The notes under the pieces were generated by a model. That model was not told the origin of the DNA. It did not search any database and saw only the letters and a list, made by a program, of their open reading frames with translations. A DNA stretch of 64,000 nt from contig JACDQD010000005.1 of NCBI GenBank assembly GCA_019843655.1, positions 11,993,575 to 12,057,574 of the forward strand, written 5' to 3'. The translations under genes and the position numbers were made by a program. How positions within the stretch are numbered: position 1 is the stretch's first letter; each line of letters starts with the position of its first letter. This document shows, one piece after another, positions 24,212 through 38,350 of this stretch. Origin of the DNA: Lethocerus indicus (lineage: Eukaryota > Arthropoda > Insecta > Hemiptera > Belostomatidae).

Positions 24212-27200
24212 TAAAACCGAAATGAGTTCGTGTTTATTCCTCAAATAAAATACGACTTCGAATACGGCGGGCGATTCGTGGCTTCGTTCCGAACGGCGAT
24301 ATTCATATTTCATATTTTCGGCTTTCTAGTGCCCCGCAGATGGCGGCCGGCCCCGGCCTGCAATTTAATGTGATAATAAGGGCTTTCCCCGAATGCACGC
24401 CGACCGAATAAATTAATACGGCCACGATGCGGATGAGGGAGAAGAATTGGACCGACCAAATATATGCAAATCGGAAAAGTGACCTTCAGATTAACCATTG
24501 GGTATATATTCCGGATTAGTAATAATAAAATTTTTAAATAAATTCATTTTCGGATACGATTAACAGAACCGGTCAACTTGGATAATAACCAGAATGTTTT
24601 AGTATTTTAGAGGAATTCTATGTGCTCTCCTATTGTAGGATTTACAGATCCATGAAACTGTCCTGGCCTGCTAAATAAGTCAATCGTTTAATAACTCACT
24701 ATAAGTTAAAATCCTTAGCTCAGGAACCTTAAAGTGTTGAGAGAGGCATTCCATGTTCTTACCGGATATTCAAAGTAATCGTTCGAAACTGACATTTCAA
24801 ATACTGTATATATCCGTCTTGGCAACTCATAAACGGACTAATAATACTGACCTATCCGAAGACCATGAAGCGACGGGACCCACTTCCTGGCGAAGTCTCG
24901 GGCGAGGGGAGAAAAAATGTCATTTATGACATGTTTAATTCAGTTAGGAAACAGTTCGGATTTATCGCTCGGTCTAGAATTTCATTTTACGGCCGAACCG
25001 GTTCATTCCCGTACCGGAACTCGAACCGGAACCGGTAGGTACGTTCTAATACCGGACAGGAGACGGGGCGCATTCTTCCCCGCGTGAATGACTCCCGTTT
25101 TGGAAATAGAGAACCGCTTCGTATTTTGCCGGGCAATTTCAATAATAAAAGTGAATGGAAGGTTGTCCTCAGGCGCCAATTCCTGCTCAATGTTTTATTG
25201 CCCCGAGACTTCCATGATCTCCAATAATAGGAAGGCTCAATCTTCAAGTCCGGCCGCTGTAAGTCCAAAAGCACGTTTCTCGACTGCTTGAGTCATACAT
25301 GATAATTACCGGATCATACTTATCTATCTAGAAAGAAATAGCCACATTCGTCATACCCGTCTGAAAAGAGTAGATTTAAACCGCCAATTTGGACTGTTGA
25401 GACCTTAATTCTCACATCTGAAAATAAAGTAACTGAGAATCAAAACTGTGATCCACGTGTGTGTGAACACAGGACGCTTGTTTTCTCTTAAATGTACTTC
25501 ACGTTGCTCTTGTACCGGCGAAAACCGTCGGTTGAAGGAGGAAGAAGAAACCCGGGTTATGTAATACTAATAACGCACCGAAGTCGTTAGGAATCCTGAT
25601 TAATGAAACGAACCTGTCGAACGCAAAGAAATCGAATTGGTCATCATTTACCCGGATTTCAGATCGGAGGTGATCTAAACCGCAGAGAATCCTCATATTG
25701 TTCCGAGAGCGATTGCCAACAGGGAAGTGCAAACAGAATGATGCAATTCTGAAGATGCTGCCTGCTTGAAAGTGTCGACGAGAAATAAAAGGTTTCATTT
25801 TAATGAGAACTTAACTGCCGTTTGTTGAAAGTTTTGTAGACGGGATCTTTACGCAAGACATTCAGTACTGATGTTCCCGGAACTCGTAAAAGCTGCCCGA
25901 TCTATGTCACATGGATATAAACTCATCAGTAGGTTTATATACCCTGTATTGTAATTATTCAAAGAAATATTTTGACAATTTTCATAAAGGCGTAGTCGGT
26001 TCATTGGAATAAATATTTTCGTACTTAAAACTTCATTGATTCTTTAGAAAATTTGGCGAAAACTACGTAGAATATAAAATCTCTTAAAATGTGGAATACA
26101 TATGTCAAACAATTTATAAACCAATAACAATTTATAAAACATTTTAGCCAATCCAGATAAAGAATACTTCCTTGCAGAATGCTTTAGCATTCCTCTAAAG
26201 GCCCAAATTAACAAAAACAGTGTATAAATTCAGTGTGTGAGAATGTGAGTTTAACAACAGTAAATGGTCCTGGGTTTTTAAAGACTATATTTTCCCTAAA
26301 CACTTAGTGTTTTGGATTAACTGATAAATATACTTCCGTAAATAAACATATCAACCAGCATGAACATTGAAATTATTATGTATTTGCATTTGTTGAATAT
26401 TTATTTTTGTAATTTTTTATTAACTATCAACCGATAGTATCCGAACTACTATATGACTGGTCTTAAATCTTGAGATCTATTATGTGTTAAATCGATGATC
26501 GACGAATCTCCCATTGATGTCTAGTGTATATCATCCTGTGGAAGTAGCCGGAGGCTGGCGGTTGCCTAGGCACGAGAATTCACGCCGGTGAATCTGGCGA
26601 GGACTATTATTTAAATCGGGCGAGACAAGCGGGCCGGTGACGGGGCGGCCGCCCCTAAATCACCGTGGGACAATAAGCGATTGATTTACAGCCCGCAGGA
26701 CACTTTCTTGCGTCTTTCTTTCCCTTCTGCGAACCCGACCGGAAAGCGTTCCGCGAGACTCGCAGGAGTCGGCCATCGGGTTGCGCAACCTCCGAGCTTT
26801 CAGTTAATCCGAAGATGACGCCCTCGGTCGCGTTCCCGGTAAGTGTCGTGCTTAATAATAAAGGCCTCATTCCCAAACCGGACTTTCGAGGGGGAATCGA
26901 GAAAAGGAAAGAATAGCCGGGCGCGTGCCGCTATCGTAATTGGCAGGCTGGCCCCACTTTATGAAACAATGTCTAAAAACAGAATTCAAATGACGTCTGT
27001 TGCATTCCGGCGGTTAGATTCGAGAATAATCAATTGAGGCGGATTGAAAATTCGCTTATTTTCAATGGGCCTCGCGATCTGTCTCAACTTGCTCATTGGG
27101 TCTTTTCCTTGCCAAAGAATCTCAAAAACCATCTTACAGGGATTTCAAACCATTCATTTTCATCGGCCTGAAAGGAAAAGAAAAATTCTTAATTCGCGGT

Positions 27201-28084
27201 GGAAACTTCCATAAATTGTATATGAATCAAATGGAAATTAGATGTGCATTGGAAAACCTGTGCTATATCGTGATTATGACACACATAAAACTAACTGCTA
27301 GCTTGTGCTTTTAGTTTAAATCATATACTCACAGTGATGTAATATTTACGGGTCAGCGGGTGACCATCGGTATACATTTATTCTTGAAAATCATCATTGG
27401 TATTCGGCGAGTAGTATTGTCACCGTAACACAGCTTGCGATGATAATGATGACGCGTAGCTCCATTTGCCCTATGTAAGTCTGACCTCACTGTTCTACTC
27501 AGATAGAATACTAGTGGCGGAGAGCTGAGTGGCGGAGGGGGGCTGAAAATCATACTTCGGTCTTCACACGCTCTTCAGATGTACCGCCGATGAATTTTTA
27601 TCGGGGGGTTCAGAAAGGGGCCGCTCGATATGTACACATGGGATTACAGTGTTTCAAAGACTCATAAGGAAGTTATCGTTCAATTTTCGGCCGTTGATTA
27701 GCGGCCCGTTTGGGCTCCGCCCCCTATATGGAGGCGGGCACACTACGTGCCGCTATTGTAAAAACTCGGCTCATGACTAATGGACTATCTCGATCGGTTA
27801 GACCATTCGAGTTCTCACGGTCGTCCCGGAAACACCGCAACACCGCGCAAATATGAGCCTCGCATCCGTCACCGCCCTTTAAATAAGACTTGGGCTAATA
27901 TTTCATAGAAAAAATATTCCATTTGTATAAATAAATATTACAGAATCACGTTATCCGGTCGGTCTAAAATGTCCAAAAATCAACAGACTAGCATAATATG
28001 AAATACATTAATATTCTATGCAGTGTCGGAATACGTTCTGATATCCACTCATAAGCAATTGCAATGATCATGATGCATTTGATT

Positions 28085-28099
28085 GATGATGATGATGAT
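28085..28099 (+). repeat. (GAT)5 trinucleotide repeat
   Basis: Five perfect GAT units in AT-rich non-coding DNA. Confidence 0.9.
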
Positions 28100-30292
28100 T
28101 TCTTGCCGAATGTGGTTACAAATCCGCCGCTGAAGTTACGAACCCCGGACAAGTTACTCGACTAGGGGCTCCTGATTTTATAATCTGAAGAACTGGTTTC
28201 CGATAAATTGCACTTACAGCGGCCAGCACAGTACAATGGGCACGATAATCCAGCTATAATGGGAGTAGGCACAATTGAGGCGATCAGGGAAATAGTCCCC
28301 GAGTTCCAATCACGTCGGCGAAAACGTAAATTCTCAACTTATTGAAAATTCTACTCAAATATCAGGAAATAAATAGCAGTTTTGCCGGTAAATAGAACGA
28401 TCCTGAACCGTGGATATTTTATTCCTTGACAGGAAAGTGGTATAAAATACTACAATATGCCGTGAACAGAATCATTGACGTTTTACCGCAAATTGGATTA
28501 ACTAAATCGATCGATTTTGCAATGAAATGATAATCATTTATATCGGCGACGGCGTCTTTTTGTGCAATGTAAAAATTCCGTTGATATAAATTCAAAATAA
28601 TCTATTTTCTAGTTTTTACCACCACACGATCTATTAAAATTTGTTTCATTCAGGATACGAGGTAATTTATTTAAATTGTGTAATTAAGTGGAGGACGAAA
28701 CGACGGAAACGTTCAGGTTTCTAAGACAATATTCCAGATTAAAAATTATCTATCGAACTGAAGGACGCGAATCGTTGCGTAACATCAATTTATTACTCCG
28801 AACAATTAATAATGCCAGATTTATTTCGAGACATGACGACGCACCGGCTGAAAACAGCAGGATTCCTGGTAAGTAACAAGTTAAGCAAGTTTTTATTTCA
28901 CCATAAACCTCACGCAGGTAGGTCCAGGTAAAAGATTTTTATATCGCCCCGATGACCATGCCCATCATTTAACTTTCTATTCGCATATTTCATTCGGAAA
29001 AGGTCAATTTTCACGCAGATAATTCGGGGAACACTATGCGAACACTTCGAACTAATGTTCTATTTGCTTCAAAGTAGAGTTAAAATATGTATTTTAAGAA
29101 CTAGTATCACATAAGAACGATGCGAAAATGATTTGGCAAAGAGGTTCCTCCGCTAATGAAATTGACAACTGGCAGTGATAATTAATTTAAAACTTTCTTA
29201 ACCTTTAACCCTCTAACCCTCAAGATAATTTTATGGGGTACTATCGTAAAATTAATAGACACTGTCAGCTGGTGAAACATCTGCATAATGTAAATCTTAT
29301 ATAATTCTGTGAAATTCTAGCATTAAACATTTCGAATTAAATGAGAAAAAACTAAACTATCGTCGAGAAATCGCGTCGACCCTTTGTTTTTATAATGGCA
29401 ATTAATGCGTAAAAATAGTGTGAACGTAAAATAGTTTAGTGCCTATTTTTACGTCCTACAAATGTGAAAGAGGACATTACATTTCAACCCGCGGCTGTAA
29501 AATTCAATAGCTTTATAATAGGAACTATTAACGGTGATATAACCACGCTGTAACCCGGAATAATAATTTCTTTAAAGCTGGTGGCGTCGTAGGAAATTAG
29601 TTGGAGAAGTATGGGCAACGTTGATTATTTTTATAAAGAATTAATTACGTAATAAAACTAATCGTACTCGTAGGGGATATGGGATCAGAGAAATGTTGAA
29701 TTATACATATATATGTATTAATATGAGTTTAAATTACAATTTATTTGGGGGGGAGCGGAATTCACTGTTTAATTATCTGTCGTTTTTGTCCGATGATGTA
29801 CAATTGAGATTAGTAATTATTAATTAATTGTACGTGGTAGCAAACATTTTCATGCCTTAAATTAGTTCTAAATAATATATTTTAAGAAATAATAAAAGAA
29901 CTATTGGTAATTAAATACCAGGTGATAAAATTAACTTTTTTCTAGTCAAAGCGTTAAATTCAGACTTAAATCTTACCTGATCTCTAGGCTCTGAAAAGAT
30001 TGATGATACTTTTAATTTGCTCAGCGCAGATGGCGCTGAGGTTTTGCCGTTATTTGTACCTGGGGGCTTAATGAGCCGACACCAGCTGACACACTACTGA
30101 GTATGGCGAAAAAACAACAAGGAAAAGGTTGAAACCGCTTAAATTAAAATTATTCTTGAATGTGGCCTTTAAAAGTTCAGTTTAAAATACATGTTATTTA
30201 AAGAGAAATAACCTCTTTTCAAGGGGGAAATTTTCTCTGTTCAAGAATATACTAACTGAGTGTAGCGGTACTGATATTTCTACAATTTATCA

Positions 30293-30664
30293 GGCCCAAC
30301 GCTGGACGTGTTCAAGACATTGGCTAGGAAAGATGATCCGGACGGGGCTTTGGCATATGCTGTTGCCGCGAAAGCTCGCGAGCCGGCGGGTGACATCTTC
30401 CCGCGGTCTCGAAGCGAGCAGCGGGTGTTGGGCAACAGACTGGTGTCTCTGTCCACACACTCAGGCACGGCCACGGGCAGGGGCCTGTTGCGCAACATGC
30501 CCATCGGAGGCTCGGGGGCCCAGACCAATACAATCAATTATTGCGCGACCCCCTTTTTCGCTTTTCAGGCGTCCCTGAGACATTTCATTTATTATCGAGG
30601 AGTCGCTGCCCTCTTTCATTCGCAGAGAGAGAGTTGCACCATTGGCAACTTCCATTATAAGTCC
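30293..30664 (+). other. Unassigned open frame with coding-like composition
   Basis: The frame is open from about 30275 to the stop near 30664. An acceptor-like TTTATCAG ends at 30293. Over about 80 codons (DVFKTLARKDDPDGALAYAV... onward) first codon positions are rich in G and A, as in coding DNA, and composition is GC-rich against an AT-rich background. I recognise no domain. There is no ATG near the start and no clear donor, and the minus strand is also open over much of the same stretch. It could be a small exon, a decayed coding fragment or a CpG-rich regulatory island. I favour the last. Confidence 0.15.
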
Positions 30665-33600
30665 TAAGGCGATTAACAGTTGTTTAATTTCAAACTGTAT
30701 AAACATTCGCTACTTGGATGCTATAATGAACCGCGGGGACGTACAGACGAGTTCCATTATCGAATAAAAATATGGTTGTGTAAATCAATATCTAATGAAC
30801 ATTATTATAGGAATATCTGTTTAAATATATAATACAATTGTTATAATTAATTAGTAATTAGTTAGTTATATCCTGTTTTTCAATTGCAGGCATATTATAC
30901 AATTGTCTTTCGTATTTCAAGACCGTGCTGAATGCTCTTTTATAATAAAGTAAAATTACTTGTAATTAATTAAAATTGTTTTGTGTTTTATAGTGGTAAA
31001 TATCGAATGCAGTTTTAAATAATTGACGATTAATCGTCTGCATAATATCTGAATAATTTAGATAATTCTGTGAACCTGTCATCTACCGCTTGAAGCACTT
31101 GGAACAGGGTTAGCAGGGAAACTGTTTAAATTTAAAATTATTAATTTATTCCCGAAAATTTCGCCCGCTGAAAAAGTTCACGGGTCGATAGGGCAGAAAC
31201 CGTATTGTAAGAGGATCGTTTTAACATTTTACAATAAAATATTCATGAGCCTGACCGGCGGTTGAATTTCCTTTACTTTTTGAGAATGTAAAATGTCATA
31301 GGCAATAGGATGCGACACAAATGTCAAAACGGGAACGCGACCGGTTTATTTAATGGTAGCTCAGAATTGCAATAAGTGGATGACTCCTTCGCACCTGCTG
31401 CTCAAGGATATGGAATAAATTATGGAAAAAGTTCGCTATAAAATTGTAGATCTATCAGCCATATTTATGTGCTAGATTTTATACTTGTTTATATATAAAC
31501 CCATCTGTAATTAATTCACTGTAGTAAACGATATATTGATTCTTACAGGGCGCTTAAACCGAAAACCATGTTTTGTAGTTAATGTCAAAGGTGGTGCCTC
31601 AGTTTCTACCGATTTCCCAATACAAAATCGGAAATAAAAACCAACATTAGATGATTTATACATAACATAAAATTGGGTCGCACAATATTATTTTGATGAT
31701 TCTAAGTCATGATTTCAGCTCTAGTTACAGCGATCTCTACAATTCCGGGATAAGACTTACAGTGCAATAAAGATGGGGTCCTTATGGGGGGAAGTTGGGA
31801 TTTTAAAACCAACCAAGAAAATATTTTTACCTACATGCAAATTAGTTTCTTTCAATTCATCTCTTGTTTTTTGTAACCAAGTTTGCAATTCATTTGATGA
31901 ACGAGGGTCCTCTCGGTTAAGGAATCCAACGTACGTAAAAGTGGGTAGGGAAAGTCAAATGAAAAACATCCAGCGATCTTGAGCAACGGATAAAAACCAG
32001 TTTGCAGCCTCGCGGAACTGCAATTAATAATAAAGTGGATTGATAGGCAACAAGAGGTCAATTTAAACATGAATTCTAACATTACGTACGGCTGCGCTGG
32101 TATTAATTTATGTCTCATTTTTGTTGTTTTCATTATGGCAATACCTTTAGCTTGAAAGTGTACAACACAGTCAATGGGAAAAGACACTCTAAGCATTCTG
32201 GATAATGGATCATCCACATTTCAGGCCAAATTCCAGTTCCAAGATCGAGGTCAGAATGATTAGTCCACTCTAAATCAGTTTGATTTCCTTTGAGTTTCAT
32301 ACGTTTTGATAGTTTCCTCATTATTGGTGCCGGAATGCACTTACCGATCATCGGCATTCTATGTTTAATTATATTGGAGTTCCGAAAATTATCACCTTAT
32401 CAATTCTTCAACCACCGTTAATACCTTAAAAAAATGAACGCGAAGATGAAAAAGAATATTTATAGCGAAAATGGTTAATTTTAATTTAATCTTCCTCCTC
32501 CTTTCGATTCCCCCACATACTCCCTCTTTCATTGCAAATGGTCATGACTGGTGGAGCCCTCCGGCTCTTGTGTAACGATCTACCTGCTGTTACGTGTCCC
32601 GCTGAGGCCCGTAAAAATTTACTCTCATGACCGAGAATCGTTTCCAGGAAGCGGGGCCGTCGTGGGCGTGAAGTAGTAAAAGCTCTATTCTCCGATTCTC
32701 CTCCCCCCCTCTCGCTGCGGGGGAGAGAGATTAATGATCTCTGAACTCATTAGGAGATAGGGGAGCAGGGGAAACAGAGTATTATCTACAATCCATCCGC
32801 CCACGGTGTATAAATAAATCAGCGCCCCCTTTCCCTCTCTTTTGGCCACTCGTAAACCCCTCCGTGAGGAAAAGAGTACCGGAGGTCGTTATACTTCGTG
32901 AAATTTACGCCTTGTCGGCTTTAATTAACAGTTTATAGCGTGTTTTACAATGTAGTGAAATGTACACCGTAGCCCGGGGTGACTGGAAGGAGCCCGCTCC
33001 GGCCGGGAGATTTATGAGAAGCGGCTCGGGACCTGTGCCCCCCGGTTAGGGGACCGATACTTAAATTGAGCCTCGAGTGGTTCGCTCACATTCGATACGC
33101 ACTTATGCTTGCCCAGTTTATTACGACTTCGTTCCATTCTGCCGTCGTTCAGAACGGACATAAGCCGTAGGAAATCTAAAAAAAGGATTGTATTTAAAAG
33201 AAAATTTGAAAATATTAAATTTAACGAATCTCTTAACCTCAATATTCCTCCAATTGCCAATAAGAACGCCCGCATTCTTAGCATCGCCGATGCTAATGTG
33301 GCCTAATTACCGGTAAAATGGGATTAGGTTGAGACCAAAGCCACAGAGAGTGAACCCTTCGTGGGCCGGAATCTAACCAGCCTAGAGGGTAGAGTAAAGG
33401 AATAAAGAACTGGCGACTTGTGCTATGATTTTCAAACAGGAAGGGGGAATAACCACCCAAGGATAGGAGAGGCTTTTGGGGTCAATCGAATACCAATAGG
33501 TACATTAGGAGGCCTGATAAGATACATCAAAATGATAACGGAGAAGATACTGTCTCAAAAAGTTACACTCCTGACACTGTGTGAGAGCGCCACGGTAGGT

Positions 33601-34686
33601 CGATTGGAACGCCCCCTAACAAAAGGTAATAGAACTAGTTGCCCATGGCATGTTTCCCGAAATCAAAGATTCAAAATCTGGAAAAGGAACAAACAGAACA
33701 TGATCCACATCTGAGAGACGTCCACAGACCGCGTACAAGACTCAATTGTACTCCATTCTAGGCGCAATTACATGCCCTGGGTATGTTTGAATTAGTTTAG
33801 GACTATTTATAATTTCAGGCATGCAAATACACTTTACCGTCATAGATGCAACCACAGAAGCTTCAGTTACTTACTTCTATGTTTACATAACCATCGGTGT
33901 CGATAGAAGAGTTATTACATTTTTAAAATAATATGAAATGAAGTAATGTCAATTCAAACCTTGGTTGGTTTATATTTTTTAATGTCCTTGCCCTTGAATT
34001 CCAATCCGTGCAACAATATCGTTCAGAAGTGAAGTGATTTGAAGACTATCCCAGCCGTTCAGGAATTCGACCAGAGGACTGTAAGTAGGATACCTCGAAT
34101 TTAAAACGAAAAAAAGGAGGTGGAAGGCATTCTTACTGGTGGCAGGGACGGAGAGATTTCAATGCCGTCGGGGCGGCATTTAATTGAAGCCCCGTCAATA
34201 GGGCGGGCGACGGGACGGTTCGAGGGCCAATTGGCGACGGTGAAAATTGAAAGGGAGGCCGGGTTCGAAAATTACAAAAAGGAGTAAGGAGAACAAATCG
34301 TCGGACACCCGATGTGTCTGGAGGTGGGGGAGGTATCGTGATAAATTTAAACGGGCAAATGGCCCGCAATCACTGGGGACTCGAGTGGAGCAATTTGGGG
34401 AGTGGGCCGCCGCGATGGGAGACCATGAAATGTGAGGTTCTCATATGTGCGCCGACGGTGAACTACCCGGCCCTCACAGTGAAAGCCGGCCTCGTTTCCA
34501 CCGGCCCCGGGCATATTTATTTAGTATTCTTCCCCGAATAAATGAACTCGACGCATTTCGCGGAATGCCCACACTGCCGCTCGGTCGTCGTCGGGAAGGC
34601 CGACGATTGACCGGATTTCAATTTCAAATATTGAACTTTTTATTTCCAAAATGGTAATACGCCGCTTTCCGACAGTGAGAGGCCTC

Positions 34687-34707
34687 TCAAAGTGGGACCC
34701 ACTTTGA
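34687..34707. repeat. Near-perfect 21 bp palindrome
   Basis: TCAAAGTGGG (34687-34696) and CCCACTTTGA (34698-34707) are exact reverse complements around a single A at 34697. The symmetry fits a dimeric transcription-factor site. Its edge position beside the GC-rich island at 34110-34690 fits that too. No specific factor is assigned. Confidence 0.8.
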
Positions 34708-35558
34708 TGAGTAATGGTCCATTCAGAATATAGGTAGCGTCACCACCTTTCAGGTATTATAAATGATATATATGTCTTTGAAGAAACATTAATTATTGAA
34801 ATACCAAAAAAAGCATGTAACCTAGTATTGTAATATGCAAAAATTTTAATTAATTAATATTGCGAAGGTCTTATTTTTGGGATAATTATTTCTAGGTATA
34901 TTGTTAATCTAAGGCTAGATTGATTTGTAATTATTCCTGTGCAAACAGGACACATTAAAAGTAGACGTGTTAAATGTGGATTATTAAATTCACCTACTCA
35001 TACCGCAGTACATTATTCAGTATCTAAATGTAGGACGCAGTTGAAAATGTACACAAATAGGAAAAGTGAAATTTCTTTTGGCCGCGGCCCAGAAAAGTGT
35101 TTGGAAGGAGGAGTATCGCGTGACCTATGACTGTCGATCCTCGGGGCGGGATCTCTGGGGAGGCAGAGAGTTCCGGACTCCCCCTTATCCAATCTCCCTT
35201 CCTTAATCGGAGGGATCTCTTCCTATCTGTGTTCGGTCACGACCTAATGGTCCGTCATGAGAAAACACCGCTTCGATTCCCTTCATTACCGGGCCGGAGT
35301 TTATTAGCCGGTGTCTCCACCCCCCATTAGTCGCGATATCATCGCCGGGGAAGGCACTGCCCGACACCGAGGAATATGTCCTCTAATTACTTTCATCCGA
35401 ATACCCCCCTCTCCCCTCGCAACCAATAAAAGACCCCACCCCGCCCCTCTTCTGAAGAAGTGTACACCGGCAGGATAAGGATCGCGCCGATTTGCATTGT
35501 ACGCCGAGCGAAGGAGAGATACCGAGGAGGAGTTTATGTTGATAGAGATTCTCCCCTC

Positions 35559-35588
35559 GGGCTTACTTAGATTCGCTGAAGTAAGCCC
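35559..35588. repeat. 10 bp inverted repeat with 10 nt loop
   Basis: GGGCTTACTT (35559-35568) pairs exactly with AAGTAAGCCC (35579-35588). The loop spans 35569-35578. It would make a stable small hairpin in RNA or a symmetric protein site in DNA. It is too short for a microRNA precursor. Confidence 0.85.
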
Positions 35589-38310
35589 AAAGTGAAATAG
35601 ATTTTTGTCGACAAGTTAAGTAGAATAGTCAATGCGCACTAAAGCACGAACCGGCAACATAACAGTCGACAGATCGACACAAAGTGCGCATAAATTGGAA
35701 TAACACGGAGGAATTTATGCAATAAGTCCTTCATCGACCTCTGATGCCAATCATTGTAGATATAAAACAACTGTACTCAGTTATAGAAATGCTGGAGTAA
35801 TTTTGTTACAGCACATGTGTGTTTTCATTACCTTATCCGGCGTCCATCTGTGTCATATTTATAATGCTCCGTCCTTTTTCCCACCGCCTAATGCAAATCG
35901 GTACCACGTCGTGATTATGAAACTAACTGTAAGACAGATCGGAAATGGTGCCATACAGGGAAATCCCCGGGATGAGTAACTGGGACCGTGAGTCGCACCG
36001 CCGGAAACGGCAGGCGGGAACGGGTCTACGACCAGCGGCGCACACGCTTTGAATTCGTTCCTCGCCGGCAGAGGGGTGGGGGTGGAAGACTTGAAGTATA
36101 GCGGTGCCTCTGCCATTCAGAAATCCGGGCCCATCCTCTGACTCACTCCTTTATCGGATATCGCAATTGTCGTCGTTGTAGCGGCCGGGTGGGGATTCCA
36201 TCGCTCTCGAGGAATAGCGACTTTACTTATGAAACGCTGTTAATTTGCGGGCGGCGGCCGTCCGGCACGTACTTAGACACGGGCTACGTGCTCTTTGGGC
36301 CCGGCCGGGCTTTAAGAGGGAACGGGTAAAGGAGGAGTGCCCGGACAAACGCGTTCCGCACGGCCCACTAAATCACGCCCGTCCCCTCCGGCCACCCTTC
36401 CTTCCTTCCCCTGCCACGGGATATGATTAACGCTGGAGTAAAACGTATCTATATGAAGGCGGAATAGTGAAGATGTTATACGGCGGGCGTATGGAGTAAC
36501 ATATTCCGGCAAGTTAAAGCTGGAATGATAACTGAAAAGGCTACATTATCGTATGGACGTATGCTGAGGAACGAGGAAATGAATGCCTAAAGAAGATTCG
36601 CCAGGACAAACACGCAATAAGGTCCCATATTTCTGCGTATAACTTCAGTATGTTTAACATATTTTCGTATCGCATTTACTAAGGGATTAATGAAGAAACG
36701 CGTTGTAACATAAAAAGGAGAATATAAAATAAAATACCATCGTCGCAGTCGCCATTTCCTAAAAAAAGTGCTAATCTAACAAAAACAAACAAATATGTAT
36801 GGCCTCGTGTCAACGGACTGGATATAGAATCAATCGTAAGGTAACGGTGACAGGGACGGGCAATCTTCGTTAAGACCTTTCGCGCCGGCAAATTAGCCAT
36901 GAACTTTATTCGTACGTAGGTTCTTGGATAAGCGCGATATTAAGAAAGTCGCTCTCTTCGGTTTCTCATTAGCGCCCGAGAGTCGGCCGGGGTTTAGCAA
37001 TAAACTAGGCGCGATTGGAATAAAATGAGTTGAATTTATTGGAGCCATCCCGAGGTGCATCGGCGAGGATTTACCGTTACGCCTCGCCTATCTACCAGAT
37101 ATAAAGAGCGATTTATCCACCTTAACAGCCTCAACTTTCTTAGACCTTGTATTTAAAATAAAGTTTCAGCCGGCGATTTTACCATAATATTTCCCCGATG
37201 ATACCCGGCAGGGACGGTTACGAAAAAACTGGTTTAGTTTATTTCCCAATGTTAATTTAAAAAGAAAGATATCAGAACGGGTCGAAGATATAGTGAGTCC
37301 CCGCCTGAAGTTTCCAATTTCGTTCTGAGAAAACAAATTAATAATATTTTATCGGGCCTGTTGAAACATTTCAAACTCCATATATCTACCACTCCTCATA
37401 ATTTCAGTGCATTTAATATTACTTTTTACTTAGATTATTACAAAACTGTATTAAAATTTCCCCGATGTAAAAATGAAGAGCGTTTGAATTATTTATTGAA
37501 ACGTAAGCCAATTAATGTCTTTATCTTTTTGGCAACCAAAAATGTTTACCGACTTCTCTGGCCATAGGACAGCCTCATTTGCGTCCCAGAGGATTTCATT
37601 CTCACACGGCTCGTGAGGTGATCATCACTCAGTTTTATCGAGCGAGTCAACTGAAGGTGGCGAGGAACCGAACACAGTGTATCTCGGAACAAAACAAAAG
37701 GAAAAGAGAAAATGACACGGGGCTTGAACATTTTCAACGGATATTCGAGGTATTTAATGCGGTACTTATACAGGCAGTGGTATTTGAAATATGGCCACAA
37801 AATATATCCGTTTTTGCAACACATAAACGCCGGTAATAAGACTGACCGTGAAGCGAACCCATTGCTGGACGTCTGGGGCGCTGATCGTGACTCATTTCAT
37901 TGGGGAGAGAGAAAGAAATGGTATCACTCAGTCCTCCCACTAAATATCTTCAGAGTTTACGACTGCCAGTAGGTTGCTAAACAGACAATAAACGGAATAT
38001 GGCCGGTAATAGAAACGGGAAATCGATTTTATACGTCCCTTAATAATGTCCGCATTTACTGTAGGGTATGAGTCGTCGCAGGAAGTGTAATCTCGCCGGA
38101 GTGGTTTTATTGAAACGACAATAAAACGGGCGGACAAGAGTCGCATAACAGAGGAGCGCGGGGAGGCGCCTTTGATGTCGCACCGCCCGTGCATATTTCA
38201 ATAGTTTAATCACTCCCCGGTAATTTGTTGCTCGGGATGATGGCCGTCGGGGGAAGCTATCGTTCAATTCCGATATCATGACTAGCCGGTTCCGGATCCG
38301 ATCGAAGGTC

Positions 38311-38350
38311 GAGAGAGAGGGAGAGGGAGAGGGAGGGAGAGAGTGAGAGC
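38311..38350 (+). repeat. GA-rich purine tract
   Basis: GAGAGAGAGG, GAGAGG and GGGA units in an interrupted array of 40 bp. Simple sequence, with possible GAGA-factor sites. Confidence 0.9.

Larger units (their letters stand above)
23457..30280. other. Gene-free flank, part 3
   Basis: No supportable gene. GC-richer islands occur at about 23990-24480, 24840-25290, 26540-27010 and 27560-27880, separated by AT-rich DNA. A purine-rich GAAA/GGAA tract spans 24163-24211, broken by one T at 24187, and (GAT)5 lies at 28085-28099. A possible non-coding exon at 28654-28868 is treated as a finding. Confidence 0.6.
30670..38300. other. Gene-free flank, part 4
   Basis: No supportable gene. GC-richer islands occur at about 32490-33080, 34110-34690, 35080-35580 and 35990-36440. 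Exact inverted repeats lie at 34687-34707 and 35559-35588. Two overlapping minus-strand frames at 31852-32357 look mildly coding-like but are out of register with each other and match nothing I know. Confidence 0.55.

Noticed and set aside
29199..29223. Telomere-like CCTTTAACCCTCTAACCCTC
   Set aside because: The insect telomere unit is TTAGG (CCTAA); this is irregular and too short.
31351..31366. GGTAGCTCAG, resembling a tRNA A-box
   Set aside because: No B-box or cloverleaf follows within tRNA length.
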